64,000 nt of DNA. It comes from Otis tarda. Lineage: Eukaryota; Chordata; Aves; Otidiformes; Otididae. Positions 24,370-38,300 of this stretch are shown one piece after another (within the stretch, counting starts at the first letter, position 1; every line of letters starts with the position of its first letter). Location of the stretch: contig CM048552.1 of NCBI GenBank assembly GCA_026413225.1, positions 210,007,553 through 210,071,552 of the forward strand. The letters are read 5' to 3'. Below the pieces are notes generated by a model, which did no database searches, had not been told where the DNA came from, and saw nothing but the letters and a program-made list of their open reading frames with translations. A program made the position numbers and the translations under genes.

Positions 24370-27300
24370 TAAGATTTGTAAAAGGCACGATATATAGTAA
24401 ATTTAGATGTGACATGGAACTGCAGATAGATTAAGAAGGAACAAGGTGCAACAGCATGATAATAAACATATAAAATCGATCTCCCAATGGATCCATAAAC
24501 CCCAATGGATCCTAAAGAGAGGAAGAAGAAACCATCACGAAGATCATATTTCTCCCAGTCAGGAATTCCAGATACTAATGGCTTGCCATAACACGCCCCA
24601 TTCCCACCTCTGGAATGAAACTACCAAATTTGTGACCCAGAAGAGCAGGGTAAGAGGGACCATGACGCCAGGAAAAGGGGTAGAAGTGAAGATGTGTATG
24701 TATAACAATTTTAATTGTATTATTATGGTTATTATGGGAACTTTTTTTGCATAGAAATATTCTTTTTCTGTAATAATTAGATCTGGACTAATAAAGATTA
24801 GATGGTTAAGATTTCAGTTATACTAACAGTAGATTCTTGGCTTTATATGTATCAGGTGTGCTTCCTTTTTTCTTATAAACAAAATTTTGAGCATAACAAA
24901 ACATGATAAATCATTAGAAGGGTAAAATGACTGGGCTTTTACTAAGCGTGGCTGAAACCAAAGGGACACAGAATCAATTGTGTATCAGGCTGGGAAAAAG
25001 AGATAGGAGAAGAATGACATATTTGGGAGTCCCTTTTATTTTTCTGGGGGAGGTGGAGCTTCCTATGTCCCCATGTATCTCAATACATGATTTGTATTGT
25101 GATGGTTTAACACATCATTGTATGTTAGCCGAGTTGCAGTCACTGTCCCTGCTCTCCTGCTTAGTCTGTGATTAATATAAAGTAATGCAAATTTGCCCAA
25201 CTCGTTTTCACTGTGGGATGCGAAATTATCTACGTTACATTCACCGTTTGTTAAGGGCATGCACGCAACTACCCAGGCTCACCTGATAAGGAGTAGCTCA
25301 CGTGCTAAGTGTTAGATTCATGTTTTCCTACTCGCATTCGTGTAGTCTAGTAACCAGAAATGCCATGCAGCTACATAAGGTACATGAATTCCTACACAAA
25401 AATAAATGACCTGTATTCTAGCCTACCTACTTATCTGTCCCAAGTCTAGAAGAACTTCTAGGAGAAGCAATAGATTTGTTCTCTTGTAGCCGACTGGATT
25501 CTTGTGTGAAAATACACAACTCAGATATACAACCGAGGACTGCGAGCAGGATGTATGCAAAACTAAAATACCCAGGTTCAAAGTTCTGATAAAAGCATCT
25601 TGCTAGATCCCCCATGGTATATTAGCTCACTAATCACAGCTCTGTTTGAATTCAGGATATTTTAAATTCAGAGAACATTGCGCCTTCCTCAGGCCAGACA
25701 AATTTCTGCCTGTGCAGCTGGATCTTTAACTCCACAATAACCGGATAAGGAACTAAATATCACCCAGAAAGTGTCTTTTAGAAGCCCACTGGGGCAGGTG
25801 AGTTAAAGGAACTCCAAAATACACACAAAATACTTCTCTATTTGCTTTATTTTAAAGTGCAACTGCTAAGGATAGCACGCCTGTCATGTTGTATTAGGTA
25901 GCCAAAGCATTAGAGGCTGTATCAAGGGTTTAATGGTCAGTGCACTCTTCAGGTACATATCCACATAAAGGATGAAAAAACTCTTTCTTGGTTAGCATCC
26001 CAGCTACTCTGTTGCAGTCATTTTCTGCCCACCTTTATCACCCTCTCTCTTCTTGGTGCGTACGCTAACCCTTGAGCTGCAGGACACAGGCAACAGTCAC
26101 CTCCTGAAAGGAAGGTGACCTCTCTAACTTTTGGAAGCAATGACTGAAGGTGCCAAGAAAGACAGAGGCCTTGGACCAGACCACTTCTTCTCCTCAGAAT
26201 TGGCTACTCACTAGCAAGGATCAGCTCTTTGAACAGTACGGATGATTACTCTGAGATGTATAAACTCTCTGATCTCAATGCTATTTTATGGACTGCATGA
26301 AGCCACGATGAGGTCTGTAGCATCCTTTAGGAAGCTAACTTAGGTTTCAGGTCCAGCCACTCAAACTGCACTCTCAGCTGCATTGTACATGTGTAAGTCT
26401 TACATGGAACCCACACAGAGCAACTGGTGCTGTGCACCTCTGAGAAAAGACAATAAAAAAATCCAGAATTTCAGAGTATTCTGCAGAAATATGTGTTATG
26501 TGAGATATTTTGCTGGATGATTTTTATGGTTTAAAGACAGTTACATTATTCCTTATAAAGTGTATGACATGTATACACAAGGGAAAATCAGATTCCAGTA
26601 GCCCTGGTGATGTTAAAATCTCTCCAGTCCTCTGCCCTCTCCTGCCTAATACAAAAAGTATTTGATGTAACTAGTTTCACATGGTTACTAACAGGTAGTT
26701 GGTACAAGAGTATAACTAAAAAGAAATCCCACAAGCTATAGGGAGATTGTTCTTTATTCTTTAAAAGAGCATTGTTCCTTTCAGGAAAAATCAGCTTCAA
26801 ATTGATGATGTCATAATAAAAAATTCATAGCTTCCTGCTCTTAGGTTCCAAATGTGAACATGTATGTGTTAGCGCTCTTGCCACCAGAGTCTGTGAGTGT
26901 CAATAAATTCTCAGTCTGAAGCCTCCGTGTTGAAGGGTATCACTCAGGATGTCAATTATCCATGATGTCCTTATATCTTGTTTCACACCGTTTTCCCTCC
27001 TAAATCAAATGAGGCGGCTGCATTTCCAAAGGCTGTTAACTTTACTGGCAGTGGTGTCCTCCCCGGAGGTATGTGCTTCTTAAGTACTAATTCTCTTCAA
27101 TTAAGCTTCCTAGATTATGCTGCATTGATCAGGCAATTAATTGATTGCCGAAGACTTACCTGAAACAGCGAGTCAGCTGTTTCTCTTCCCTATGAGTTAC
27201 TAACCCCACGTTTTTTAAACTCAGTACAACTCAGAAATATGGCATCCCTTTGTAGTTTGGTGTAAACAGGCACCCTTTGGTGCATACAGCATCTTGTTTC

Positions 27301-29122
27301 TTGTCTTTTTTTTCCCAGCTCAAAGAAAAGTGCAGCCTTACTTCTAATATTACAGAAAGCTGGCGGATGGAGGGCAGCAAATTGCTCTGTGCTTCTCTAT
27401 TTTAAGTAATGTAAAAAATCAAGTGGCTGTTAGATGGGGACTAGAACTGTAAGCCTAATTCAATAGTGCTATGCTGTGGTGCTGTGAATATACGTGTTTC
27501 ATCTTCCCTGCTGCTATGGGATAAGAGCCTCTTGTTTCTTTTGGTGCTGTGGGAAGTTATTTCCCCTATAGCAGCTATTTGTTTAAAATAAAAACTTAGA
27601 GAGTCCTAGGATAAAAGAAACAATATAAAAAGATGTCAGGCTGGAACTGACTAGAATAATTGCACATTCAACCTTTGCTCTGCAAGTCAGAACAAAGTCA
27701 AAAGTTAGTAGCTCTCAAACACGGGCCTTGGAGAGCTGGTACCTGGTGAATTCTGGTGGCCAGCCAGATTAGCACGTTGTGCTTTCTGGTTTTTTTTTTT
27801 CAAAGCCATCTTGCAGCATTACTGTATGTTGATTTTTGTTTTGTTTTACTTTCAGAAGACTTTTTTAAAATAAACATTCTCATTTGTAAAGGCCTATTTT
27901 TACTTGAACCAAAATTCCAGATCTTTTCTGCTGTATTTATCTTTGCCTTAAATATTAAACGAAGTCATAAGGGCTGTTCTTGGTCTCGTCCTTCTGTTCC
28001 GCAAGAGTCAGGAAAATTAATATGAATGAGATTTTAAAGACAGACTATGGTAGTGACCTGTCAGACTTCTGTGAATATGATTTGTATCCATTTTGATTTA
28101 AAGCAAATGATTTTTTCAAAAACCAAAGGGGCAGAGAACTAGGTCCTATGGGAGGAGAGGGCTGCAGTGCCATCCTTTGTGTTCTTACAGTTAACTCCTT
28201 GACTAATGACTGTTTTCCCCTACTTGTACATATATAATACATGCTCCCCTGCTTTACGTCCTCATGCTTATTCCTTGGCAACCTCAGGGGCTTCATTTAT
28301 GGCCATACATAGCGAAATAAAAACTGTGACAGCAACCTTGCTACTCTGCTTCTCCTGCCCTGCCAAAGTAGCTTAATGTGTTATTGACATGTGACAGTTT
28401 AATCAGTCCTACCTGTCTGTCCAGTCATGTCCTTCACTTGTGACAACCTTATTTGAGAGGAGCAGAAGTGCTTTAAGAAATGACCTCTGTCAAACCGACA
28501 TTTCAACTATGTTTGCTATTTTCTTCTGCAGATATAAAATAGCTCATGTATAAACTGGAGCTCTTGTATTTGATGCTGCTAAAATGCTTAGTGTAAGGAT
28601 GGGATCATTTGTTGAAATGACCCATGCATCTTAATCTTGGATGTTTCCAAAATTGCTTTTTGGGACTCTTTTTGATGCTTTCTTCAAGCTTTCAGCAAGA
28701 TGATATATGGAAATAGCTATGTGGTGACTATAAGAATATTTCTGTTCTGTCTGAATGCTGCACAGTACTTAGAAGATGCATATGTTTGAAAGATGTGTTC
28801 CTTTTCCTAAAGAGGTGAGGCTTGGCCTGGTTATTGACATTCATGAGTTCTTGGATTGAACCAGTCTACTGCCCTAGATGTTACCCATGCTTGAACTCTC
28901 AACAACAGCTGTATTCAATACAGTAGCTACTGGGGCAGTGCATAGATCCAAATGTAAGAGATAAAGGAGAATCCTATTTCTACAGTCTGTGGACAGAAGC
29001 TACAGCCCAGTCAGTTCTCTACATTATATCTTCATTTTCTGATTGCTCTCAGGTGCCTGTGAGCATAAAATCCTCATGTCCACATGCTTAAGGCTGTTTT
29101 CCTCTAGAGTTTCTATGTTCTT
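24370..29122. other. Unique non-coding sequence, no gene seen
   Basis: About 4.7 kb of AT-rich DNA with short chance frames only. I see no transposon, RNA gene or exon. A short direct repeat of AATGGATCC near 24487 and 24506 is too small to interpret. Confidence 0.55.
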
Positions 29123-29656
29123 ATCATAGAATCATAGAACGGTTTGGGTTGAAAGGGTCCTTTAAAGGTCATCTAGTCCAACCCCCCTGCAAGGAGCAGG
29201 GACATCTTCAACCAGATCAGGTTGCTGAGAGCCTCATCCCATCTGGCCTTGAATGTTTCCAGGGATGGGGCATCCACCACCTCTCTGGGCAACCTGTTCC
29301 ACAGACTGTAGGAACAGGATATTGATGGCTCATGTCCAGCTTTTCATCCACCGCTGCCTTCCAGTCTTTATCCTCAGGGCTGCTCTCAGTCCCTTTACCC
29401 TCCATGGGGGTTGCCATGGCTCACGTGCAGGGCCTTGCACTTGGTCTTTTTAAACCTCATGAGGGTCACATAAGTCCATTTCCTAAGCTTGTCCAGGTCC
29501 CTCTGGAAGGCATCTTGTCCCTCAAGCATGTTGACTGCACCACTCAGCTTGGTGTTGTCTGCAAACTTGCTGAGGGTGCACTCGATCCCACCGTCTGTGT
29601 CATTGATAAAGATGTTAAACAGTACAGATCCCAGTACAGGCCCTTGAGGGACACCA
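29123..29656 (-). mobile_element. CR1 LINE fragment with internal deletion, reverse strand
   Basis: 29123 to about 29302 is a standard inverted CR1 3' end (ATCATAGAATCATAGAACGG, CATCTAGTCCAACCCCCC, CAACCTGTTCCA). It then jumps, after about 20 unclear bases, into a part of CR1 that normally lies several hundred bp further upstream, recognisable from TGGCTCATGTCCAGC, AAGCTTGTCCAGGTCCCTCT, TGTTGTCTGCAAACTTGCTG and TTGATAAAGATGTTAAACAG. The ORF2 C-terminal section present in the copy at 22003 is missing. This is one CR1 with a large internal deletion, or two joined pieces of the same orientation. Frames are broken. Confidence 0.88.
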
Positions 29657-31659
29657 AGAGTGCTCCATAGTTCTTGACATGGTAGGCCTCCTTGGTATAC
29701 TGTGGTGTCCTAGTGACCCCCAATTTTTTTTTTGTGTGTGTTTTATTTCCCATTAAAATGTCAGAAGCAATAGGAGAGATTGGTTACAGCCAGAATGGTG
29801 TTTTCATAGGATGATACTGAGGCTGTGTGCTACAATCATTAGAGCCTGTGTGCTACAATCATTAGAGCCTGTGAGGAAGTTAGAGAGTAGAAGACCCTGC
29901 TGAAATACTATTGGAAGACTCTAGGGTGGAAGAACCAAATCTGGTGCAATCTCACCCATGCTGCCATTTGGAAGCTGTTCTTCCAAGGAAAGATCTCCCA
30001 AACTGCTCCTAGGCTTTGTCTTGGACAGTGAGTTAATTAGGTTGCTCAAAGTAAACAGATGGGATCCACTATTCAAGCTTGCTTCTCAGCTGTCTGTTAC
30101 TCATTCAGGAGTATCTTCCTACAAAGTTCAGATAGTGGCAGATGAAAGTCAATGAAGAAGAAAAAGAGGACAAGTAAAGAAAGAATAGAAATAGAAACCA
30201 AAAATGGCAGTGGAATTGTTTTCCATGGTCCACGCAGAAGATAGTGGCTCGGGAGAATTCCTTCACACATCACATGTCCGAAATGTGCCTGAGGAGAAGG
30301 ATCATGGGCTGCCAGAAAGACTGGCAGTAGCTGAAATAATTATCAGCAGTATTCTAGTCCAGAAAAACATGAGGAAGAAACCCAGCCAAACTATGATGGC
30401 ACTGCTCATAGCATGCAGGAGTGCAGCTGGATCCATTCAGAATAAACAAATTATTCTAGTCTCATCCTAGGAAAAGGACTCAGTGGACCTGCTCCGATTA
30501 AAGTGGTAGCAATGGAGTGGGAAGGACTGAAGTAAATCTTACTGCTGTTCTTGAGCAGTAGCAAGAGCAATGAGATCTCCAAAGCTCTTCTCTTCATTAG
30601 ATGAGAGAAGAAGGATGGATGTAGCTGGGTATCTTCCCTGTAAGTGTCACTCTGGGAAGAAAGAGAAGTGTGACATTAGGAAATTCAGGTCTGAAAAGGA
30701 ACTGAGAATGAGATATATGGATAGATGCAATTATTAGTCCTGAGGGACTTTTCCCTTTGCAAGGGTAAGAGGTTAGAAAAGCTGCTTAGACGAAGGTCAA
30801 TGACCTCTTGGCATTTTGGTTTCTGTGACCTCTTTACAGAAATCAGCATTTCCTGACACTCTTTCAGTCTAAATATAACAAGAATGCAATCAACTTCTCC
30901 AAGGCTTCTTGTACAGTCTACCTCTCCACTCTCAACACAACTGGAGAAGAATGATCTTTAGTTAACTGACTTTGCTGAGGCATTTTCAAATTTAGACTTC
31001 ACAAAAATGAAAAAAACCTTGGAGGACCCGAGAAGTGCACAAAAGGTTAACTTTAGAGCTCAGAGTCACTTCAGATTTGCAAATGGCACTGTCATTCTTG
31101 CAGAAGCCCTGGAGAGACAGGGAAAGAGTAATTAGGGAGAAGTTCACAGTAGGTGAGGAGTAATTAGGAGCTGCTGAGAAACGGCTGATGAGGACAACTT
31201 GGATTGCACCTGGGAAAAAGAACACTGCATCTCATATACACATAAATGAGGTACACTTGTGATCAGAGGTTACAATTTAGATATAGGTTCTCTTCTTGTA
31301 TCCGTCAGCACTCCTCAATTCATACACCCTTTCCTTGCTCTTGAACCCCAGTACCTTTTCTCTGCTGAAGCACTCTTATCCTTCTCCTTACAATAGCTGT
31401 TGAACCCATTCTTTTTAGATGGGACCAGAGATAAGGAGGCAGCTGGACCCAGATCTTAGCAGCATATTAAAGATTTTCAAGTTTGACTCTAAATGGTATC
31501 TTCTGTGTTGTTTGGGGCTGGACATGAAAAGACACTATGGTGCCCTCACATGTGCTCTTGAGCTGATGTGACACTGCAGGCAGAAGAAAGACGCAGCCCC
31601 AACGTTGCTTTCCATACAGGGGTGATGCTGAGAAACAGGAGTGAATGAGGAGATGCTGT
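29657..31659. other. Unique non-coding sequence, no gene seen
   Basis: About 2 kb with no supportable gene. It includes a perfect 23-bp tandem duplication at 29823-29868, listed separately. Confidence 0.55.
29823..29868. repeat. Perfect 23-bp tandem duplication
   Basis: CTGTGTGCTACAATCATTAG plus AGC occurs twice back to back with no mismatch. A recent local duplication is likely. Confidence 0.9.
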
Positions 31660-31711
31660 TGACCTTTGAAGGTCCCTTCCAACTCTAACCATTCTATGAT
31701 TCTATGATTCT
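31660..31711 (+). mobile_element. CR1 LINE tail scrap, forward strand
   Basis: Only the last ~50 bp of a CR1: GACCTTTGAAGGTCCCTTCC, then AACCATTCTATGATTCTATG. It is one of the shortest possible 5'-truncated insertions. Confidence 0.88.
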
Positions 31712-34483
31712 AACTGATACCTGCAATTCTTGTGATAGTGCATAGTTATTGATTCAACATAGTAAGAATACAGCACGGGCCATCATAGGCCATCATATTA
31801 CACATCAGAAGTACTAAATGTGTCAACAGTCCTTACTATGAATAAAAGTGGTACAACCAACATTAAATCCAACCATTATGTATTTATTCCATTAAACTAA
31901 TACATAGAAATTGAATGTGCTAAGTCCATTTCCCCCTAATTTTCCATATTGATTTATACTTACAAAACATGTAAGAGCCTGTTCTTTTCATCTCTCAGAA
32001 AAGGGAGATTCTCTAATAAGGCCATCAAGAAAACCCTTGTTTTCAACTGAAAGACAACAACAGGAGTTACTAGATCTTCCTGCAGATGACAGCTGGTTTT
32101 CTATTCATCAGCTCAAATGATTCCTATAAGATGCTTGGATTTATGTAACTGCTACACTGGAAAAAAACCCAGAAATAATGTAGTCAATCAATATAATATA
32201 AAGGCAATACGAACACAAGCGAAGAAGTAGTTCATTAGAAGAAGTTCTCTGAGCAGTGTTTTTGGAGTGAAATTCTCAGCTGTGGAGAGTCTTGAGGTAG
32301 CAGGTTGGCACAAGTGACTATTTGAGGGTAATATTTCCAGCCAGAATCACTGCTTCTAGCAGGGGTGTGGTAACATCTGGAGCTATTTTTAAAATCTCTG
32401 AGCAGAATTTGAACCACGATGTCAGTGTAATTGAACTCAGGAAATCCAAGGGTCAGTTTGTTACAGGGGTGCTATAGGAGTGGGTTTGTGGAGTGACTCA
32501 GCTGAAGCTGAGGACTGGATGACCACACTCTGGGGTTTTGTATTAAGTGCCATCACCAGCCTTATCCCAAGGACTGAATACCAGTTAGTGGTTTGACCAC
32601 ATTAGGAACGTTCCTGGAGCAATCCATTTGGTTTGCTTTTAACAGAAACAGATCCCGTTCATGCTCTTGAAGACTGAGAGGCAAAGCATGATTTAGTGGG
32701 GACAGGCAGGACAGTCACTTCAAAAGCTACTCCTGATCCCAGCTAAGCACTAGAGCAGATGCCTCAGACTCTTTCTGTGCCTCTGGTTCCCCTCTATAAA
32801 GGGGAGATGAGGTCTTTTCTGTTTGCTGACAATCAAAATAGGATAAAACAATCCCAAGGGAGAAGGGAGCTCAGAGGAATAAACTGAGGGGTAAACAGAG
32901 CTGTGCAGACGGGGTAGCTTCTCTTCACCTTGACTTACCCTGGTGAGGATCTTCGATGGGGCCGTCCCACAGATGCTGGTGAGATTGTACTAAGATTCTC
33001 CATGTGTCATGTGTCCTATCTCCCATCCCTCACTCAGGCAGATGGGAAATTGTTCCACCTGTAAGGGCAAACTTCACCTGCCTGTATCAAAAAAAGATAG
33101 AATTTGTGCCTCAAGAATAACATTTTATTTGCTGATGCACTGCACATTGTATTGACATTACAGTAGTTAGAACTGCAAATTGAAAATGAAGTTATTGCCA
33201 TCTTAGAATTATGCATCATGAAAATTCAGCTCCTTTGATTAATCTAGTATTGGCATTTAGGCATCATGATGTCCCTTTAGGAACTTATGATGTTTTAGGC
33301 AATTTTGTACTGTTTAATTTACATTTATTCTTAATAGTAGGAAGAAAACAGTTTTTCTTCCACACAAGAATCCAAAGAAAAAATCTGTACTTGTCCATTC
33401 TTATGATAGATAATCTTTCTATTTTCATTATACTTTTATGAGATGAGCTTATTAAAATGTGAAAATAAAGCTAAGCAAATCCGCCATATCAAATAAAATG
33501 CACCAATGCATTTTTATTATTGACATGGAATTTTTTTTTCTCCATCAGGCTACCTTGCTTTTCAAATTAAATGTCAAGTATCATGTCTCCCCCAGAGATT
33601 TGAGCTATAGAGCAAAGTTTAGATTCGTCAGCTACCGAATTATATTTACCTTAATGCTTATTACATATCAAATTACTGTGCTGTAACATGAATAAATATT
33701 GGATTTTAATGTTGTTCCATTCAAAGCTTTACTGAAAGAAATTTCACTGCTTTAGTGCAGCTATTTAGCAGGCCAAAAAGCTCATGTACTTTAAGGGAAC
33801 ATTCAGCTAAAAATATGGCTATCCTCAAAGGAAACAGTATTTCTCCTGACTAGTTATTCAGCATGTTAGTTGTTGAGGTGTTGCATCTGATACCTGTAAT
33901 CCATATTGCAGTTCCACTCACAGCACTGTTACACGGTGAACAGGCGCTAGATTGCTTGTTTTACCAAAGGAGGAATCGCAGCGCAAGGACAGGTATTCAC
34001 AGCAACAACCTGACCTACCTAACTGGAACAGGAGGCTGCTCTGCTCATGCCTGGAATGAGGATACCTGAGCTCTTGTGTTTGCCTCCTGTGCTCAAAACA
34101 TGGACTTCGGAGGGGAAGAGCCGCGTGGCTCAGAGCAAGTTGTGGTGACCCACACACTGAGGATGGGACAACCCTGGCCCAGAGCTAGCCAGTGTCTGAG
34201 GTAGAGGTGCCCCCACTGTGGGTGTGGGAATGAGCAGACGTAGGAAAGAAGATGTTAAGCCACCAGAAATCAAGAATCATGAGAAGACATCATAATTTAG
34301 ACCCCACAATCTTTGTCACCTCTTCTCTTGACCAAACTCCTCCGTTGCATCCCTGCTGCTTATTCGCAAGCTACTAGACAGTCTTTCCTTTTTCGGCTTT
34401 GATATACATTTCCTTCTCCATTCCTAGACTCACCCTGTCAAGTGTTGGTCTGTGGGTCAGATTTTATGTCAAACTCCATGTTC

Positions 34484-34506
34484 TTTTTTTTTTTTTTTTT
34501 TTTTTT
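34484..34506. repeat. Poly-T run of 23
   Basis: An uninterrupted run of 23 T. No retroposed gene body is visible on either side, so it looks like a plain mononucleotide repeat and not the tail of a recognisable retrocopy. Confidence 0.85.
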
Positions 34507-34869
34507 ATGGTGGGAGAGCAGTGTAGAAAAAACTGATTTTGCTATTTTCTCATTTCCTTCTAGTCCACAGCCTGGTTTGATTAAAGTTTCCTGCAAGTCA
34601 AAGTAGACATGAGTATAGATTGAGACAACACTATTTGTCAAAAGTCACGTAGAACTGGAAATAAATATGAGGAAACTGATGTTTGCTAGCTGCTCAGACA
34701 AATCCTGGTCTGCTGTTTCGGGCTTCCTGGGCCATTTACATTGGTACAGTCTCTTTCAAGGTGAGGATCTCACAGGACTTAAATTGGCCCTGCTTGATTA
34801 ACTTCTGATTTATATAAAACCACCTCTAAATTGGCCTTTATGTTTGTATCTGGGAAAGACAGGTTTAAT

Positions 34870-35310
34870 CCTGTTACCTAATATTAAATTTTAAGACTTC
34901 AAGTCAGGGGATCATGGTGGTTTCGCAACACTGCCTTAGATAAAAATAGTGTGACATTATTCCAACAATATTAATCTTAATGAGATGTGCAATCTTACCA
35001 TGTGTGTATCAAGGACACCATATTTATACGTTAACTTTATTATGCAAGTTAATGCAATTAGTGTAGTGTTGCTAATGTAGTTAAAAGTTTTATCAGTAAT
35101 CATATAATCTCCAATAGGATAAGTATAAAGGGTTATTAATGCGGTAATTTATTATTAGCAAGTAGAGAAGCAGCAGAGCAATAAACTTAACCTTGCTGCT
35201 GTAATGCCTTTATACGCCAGCACATTTTGGTTTTCATAACATGATTGTGACATTCCTTACGCTGACTACTGGCTGCTGCTGGATTCTGTCTAATATAATA
35301 TAAAAAGGAC
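34870..35310. promoter_or_regulatory. Possible conserved non-coding element
   Basis: A repeat-free segment dense in TAAT/ATTA and related cores (ATATTAATCTTAATGAGATG, GTTAATGCAATTAGTGTAG, GCGGTAATTTATTATTAGC), followed by a CAGCAGAGCAATAAAC stretch. The composition is complex rather than repetitive, unlike neighbouring DNA. Inference only; no conservation data are available. Confidence 0.28.
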
Positions 35311-38300
35311 TTGGCACCTTTTTGAAGATCTCAGTGTCCCTCAGTCAGTTATGCAGTGGATAATTTTCTTTCACTTTTTCTCCTTCCTTTTGACAGCTTG
35401 CAGCAGGTCTGACTCTTATCTGATCAGGATTCCTGTCTGTGAGAGTAATCTTTAAATACCTCCAGTTCAAGGACACTGTAGACTGTCTCTTTCAACTAAT
35501 ACGAGGTACCAAAATAGTGAAATTTAATGAGATAGAACACCAAATTGATTGTCTCAGAAAGAGTACCTGAGAGAGTAGTTAAGATGATGTGTCAATCACT
35601 TTGTCTTAACAGCTTGTACCATCATCATGTGACATTTCTACAGAATGACACGAACGCACTCGGTGTCAAAGGACTCATATTTGCACCTTTGATTTAACAA
35701 GCAGTCAAAAATCATTAAAGAGCATGGACTGCTTTGCTTGGTTGAAAGAACACAGCTTGTATGGTTTTGAACAATTTAAAAATATTTATGCGCTAGTTTT
35801 AAGACAACTTTTAGGTTTTTTTTTTTTCCATCACAGGTATTAGAAATTCTGTGGAGAGCCTGAAAATATTTTAATTCTGCTGGGTCATTTGATGTCTGGG
35901 AGACAGACAATTATTCACCATGTTCAGAATGGTTATCTAGAGGCACAAAGTTGAGCAAAGTCCACTTTCATGATTCAACATGAGTCATGATCTAGGTGAA
36001 AACCTGATTAGGTGAGGTGTATCTTCAGACTTTTCATCAAACTGAATTTAATTCCAGACACAATTACACGGGTTGGATATGAGCTGGCCTGCAGTGTACT
36101 GGAGAGCGATACGATAAAGCTGGCTGCAACAGCTGCTTCATGTCACAAGAACAACAGAAACCAGGTAGGTGACACTAGTGAATGTGGACCAGTAACTATG
36201 AATCTGGATTTGGGAGCTTTGCCTGAATAAGAATTGAAGGATGAGGTGACAGCTGGTTCTACGTGAAGGTATAAAAAGACAGTTTTCCTGCCCTCCTGAT
36301 TTTCCTGTGTGTGTATCTGAATTCCGGTTCAGTGCCGGAAGTACAATGTGTATCAGGTAGCTGATGCTGTCTCTTGTGCTCCTGCTGTCACAGACCATTT
36401 TGGATTCAAACAAGGATGCTGGCAAGTAATTCTTAGAATGGAGTTTTAAGTCTTAGACTTTTTTCTCTCCTTAGCCCTCCAGAATCCACATTGGGTTACT
36501 TTCAAGATCTGCTGTAAAAGCAACATGCATGTTCTTCTTGTGGGGATGAAAGTCCAAGAGAGAAGGGAAATGGATTAGGAAGAGAGAGTTTACACTCTGC
36601 TGCATCGAGCACTTTTATGTGGATTAAGAAGAAACTCTCAACATTTAGGGTCAATATACAAGAGATACAACTGTGAACACAGAAACACCTGTGGCAGGAG
36701 CTGGTCTGGAAGCAGTAGAAAGCAGAATGGAATTATTAAACTGCATAAACCTGGGCTGAGAATTAGAAGGTGGCTTTAAGAGATGTGTGATTTTTAAATG
36801 ACGTTTAAGTTAGGGCAAAAGTCTTCTGGCTGAATTGAAGATGGACTTTAGGATATTTTATGAAACAGGTCATATCATCTGGTTTCTTGGATAGGGAGTT
36901 TGGACTGAGTAAACCAACCGGTCTTCGGTCCTATCTTCTTAAAAGCTTTGAATAAAATGTTAGGAAGAATAGTGCCTGAGGAGAGTCTCAGGGATCAGGA
37001 CAAAGCAGCTGAATCTTATACAGAGCCATACACAATCTGTTCTTAGGAGGATATTAATTTTACAATATGTTAGTTATGCCACATTGTGATGTTGCTGAAA
37101 ATCTGTCAAACATCAGTTTGAGTGCTTTCTATGCTTAATAATAGCGGCAGCAATACAGGACTGAGTTATTGTAGAGCTGTCCATTCAGAAAGATCCCAAA
37201 GCATCTATATTCTGCTGTGCCTAATGAGAATCACAGGCTTGTCAGCCCTTCCAGTGTAATAGAGCCATCAGATTCTCAGATGTAACCAAAGAGAGAGGAA
37301 GAGAGAGCAAGAGATGCCCAATGACATTTAAAATGCCTTTCAAGTAGGCATAGATAGTAAAATGCCAGCAACAGGGTTAGACAAGTTCGTAACAAGCCTC
37401 GTAAATGGGTTACTCTAAACGAGAATGTGGAGGTCTCAGTAATAAAACCCACATACCTGCTTCCTCAAAATGAACCCTTTAATTGAATTTTCTGCTCTTG
37501 TCGGCTCCTTTTTGATTATATTTTCCCGTCTCTGAGTTGTAGCTGTGCCCCCAATCTCAGTCTGAGCCATCTGTTCCACTTCTAATATTAACATCTTCTA
37601 TCATACAGTGTAGCATACCCAGAGAAAAAAAGAAGAGAGAAGATCACTTTCTCCTGGGAGGAAACCTTATATTTCAGCAAAAGGTTCAGCTGTCACTTTA
37701 AAACGACACCTTCCCACATACAAATATGCACCTGCCACATTAGAATATTATTAATAATCCAGCCTTTATGTGTTTGACAAGCCAAACAAAATTAACCAAA
37801 AAATGTGAAAAGGTCTGTGAAAGGTGAAAGCAAGTCAATGTTTCTTTTCAGAATTACAGCACCCAAACTGATCCAGAGTAGAAAGTAATTACATTGTAAA
37901 TGAAGTGTTCTAACTTAACTCCTTGTATACATTGCAAATTACTATTAATTTCTATTTATAGATATATATCTGTTTTAGCTCAGTGAAGTTTGCTGAGTTG
38001 TGTTAACTCTTCTTAATCCCAGTCTAGACCTACAAATCCCTGTTCCTTCCCTTCTGTGCTGTTGTGGTCCTTCACTAGCTGATAGTCCCCATCCGACCTC
38101 CACCACTTTTGGTATAATCCCAAATCCACTGGGGATTTGTGAGTTGGAGAAGAGGTTACAGTAGTACTGCTCAATTTTGCCTGTACCTGAAGGTTCAAGC
38201 TGAGCTAGAGAGTTGGCATCCCAGTGAAAGCAAAGTGGTGATGGAAAGAAAAGAATAGACTCAAGGTTTGGGGTTGACCCTAATAAGTTAAGGAAGAGAG

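Noticed and set aside
34484..34506. Poly-T run as the tail of a processed pseudogene on the reverse strand
   Set aside because: The adjacent sequence shows no recognisable mRNA-derived body or target-site duplication.
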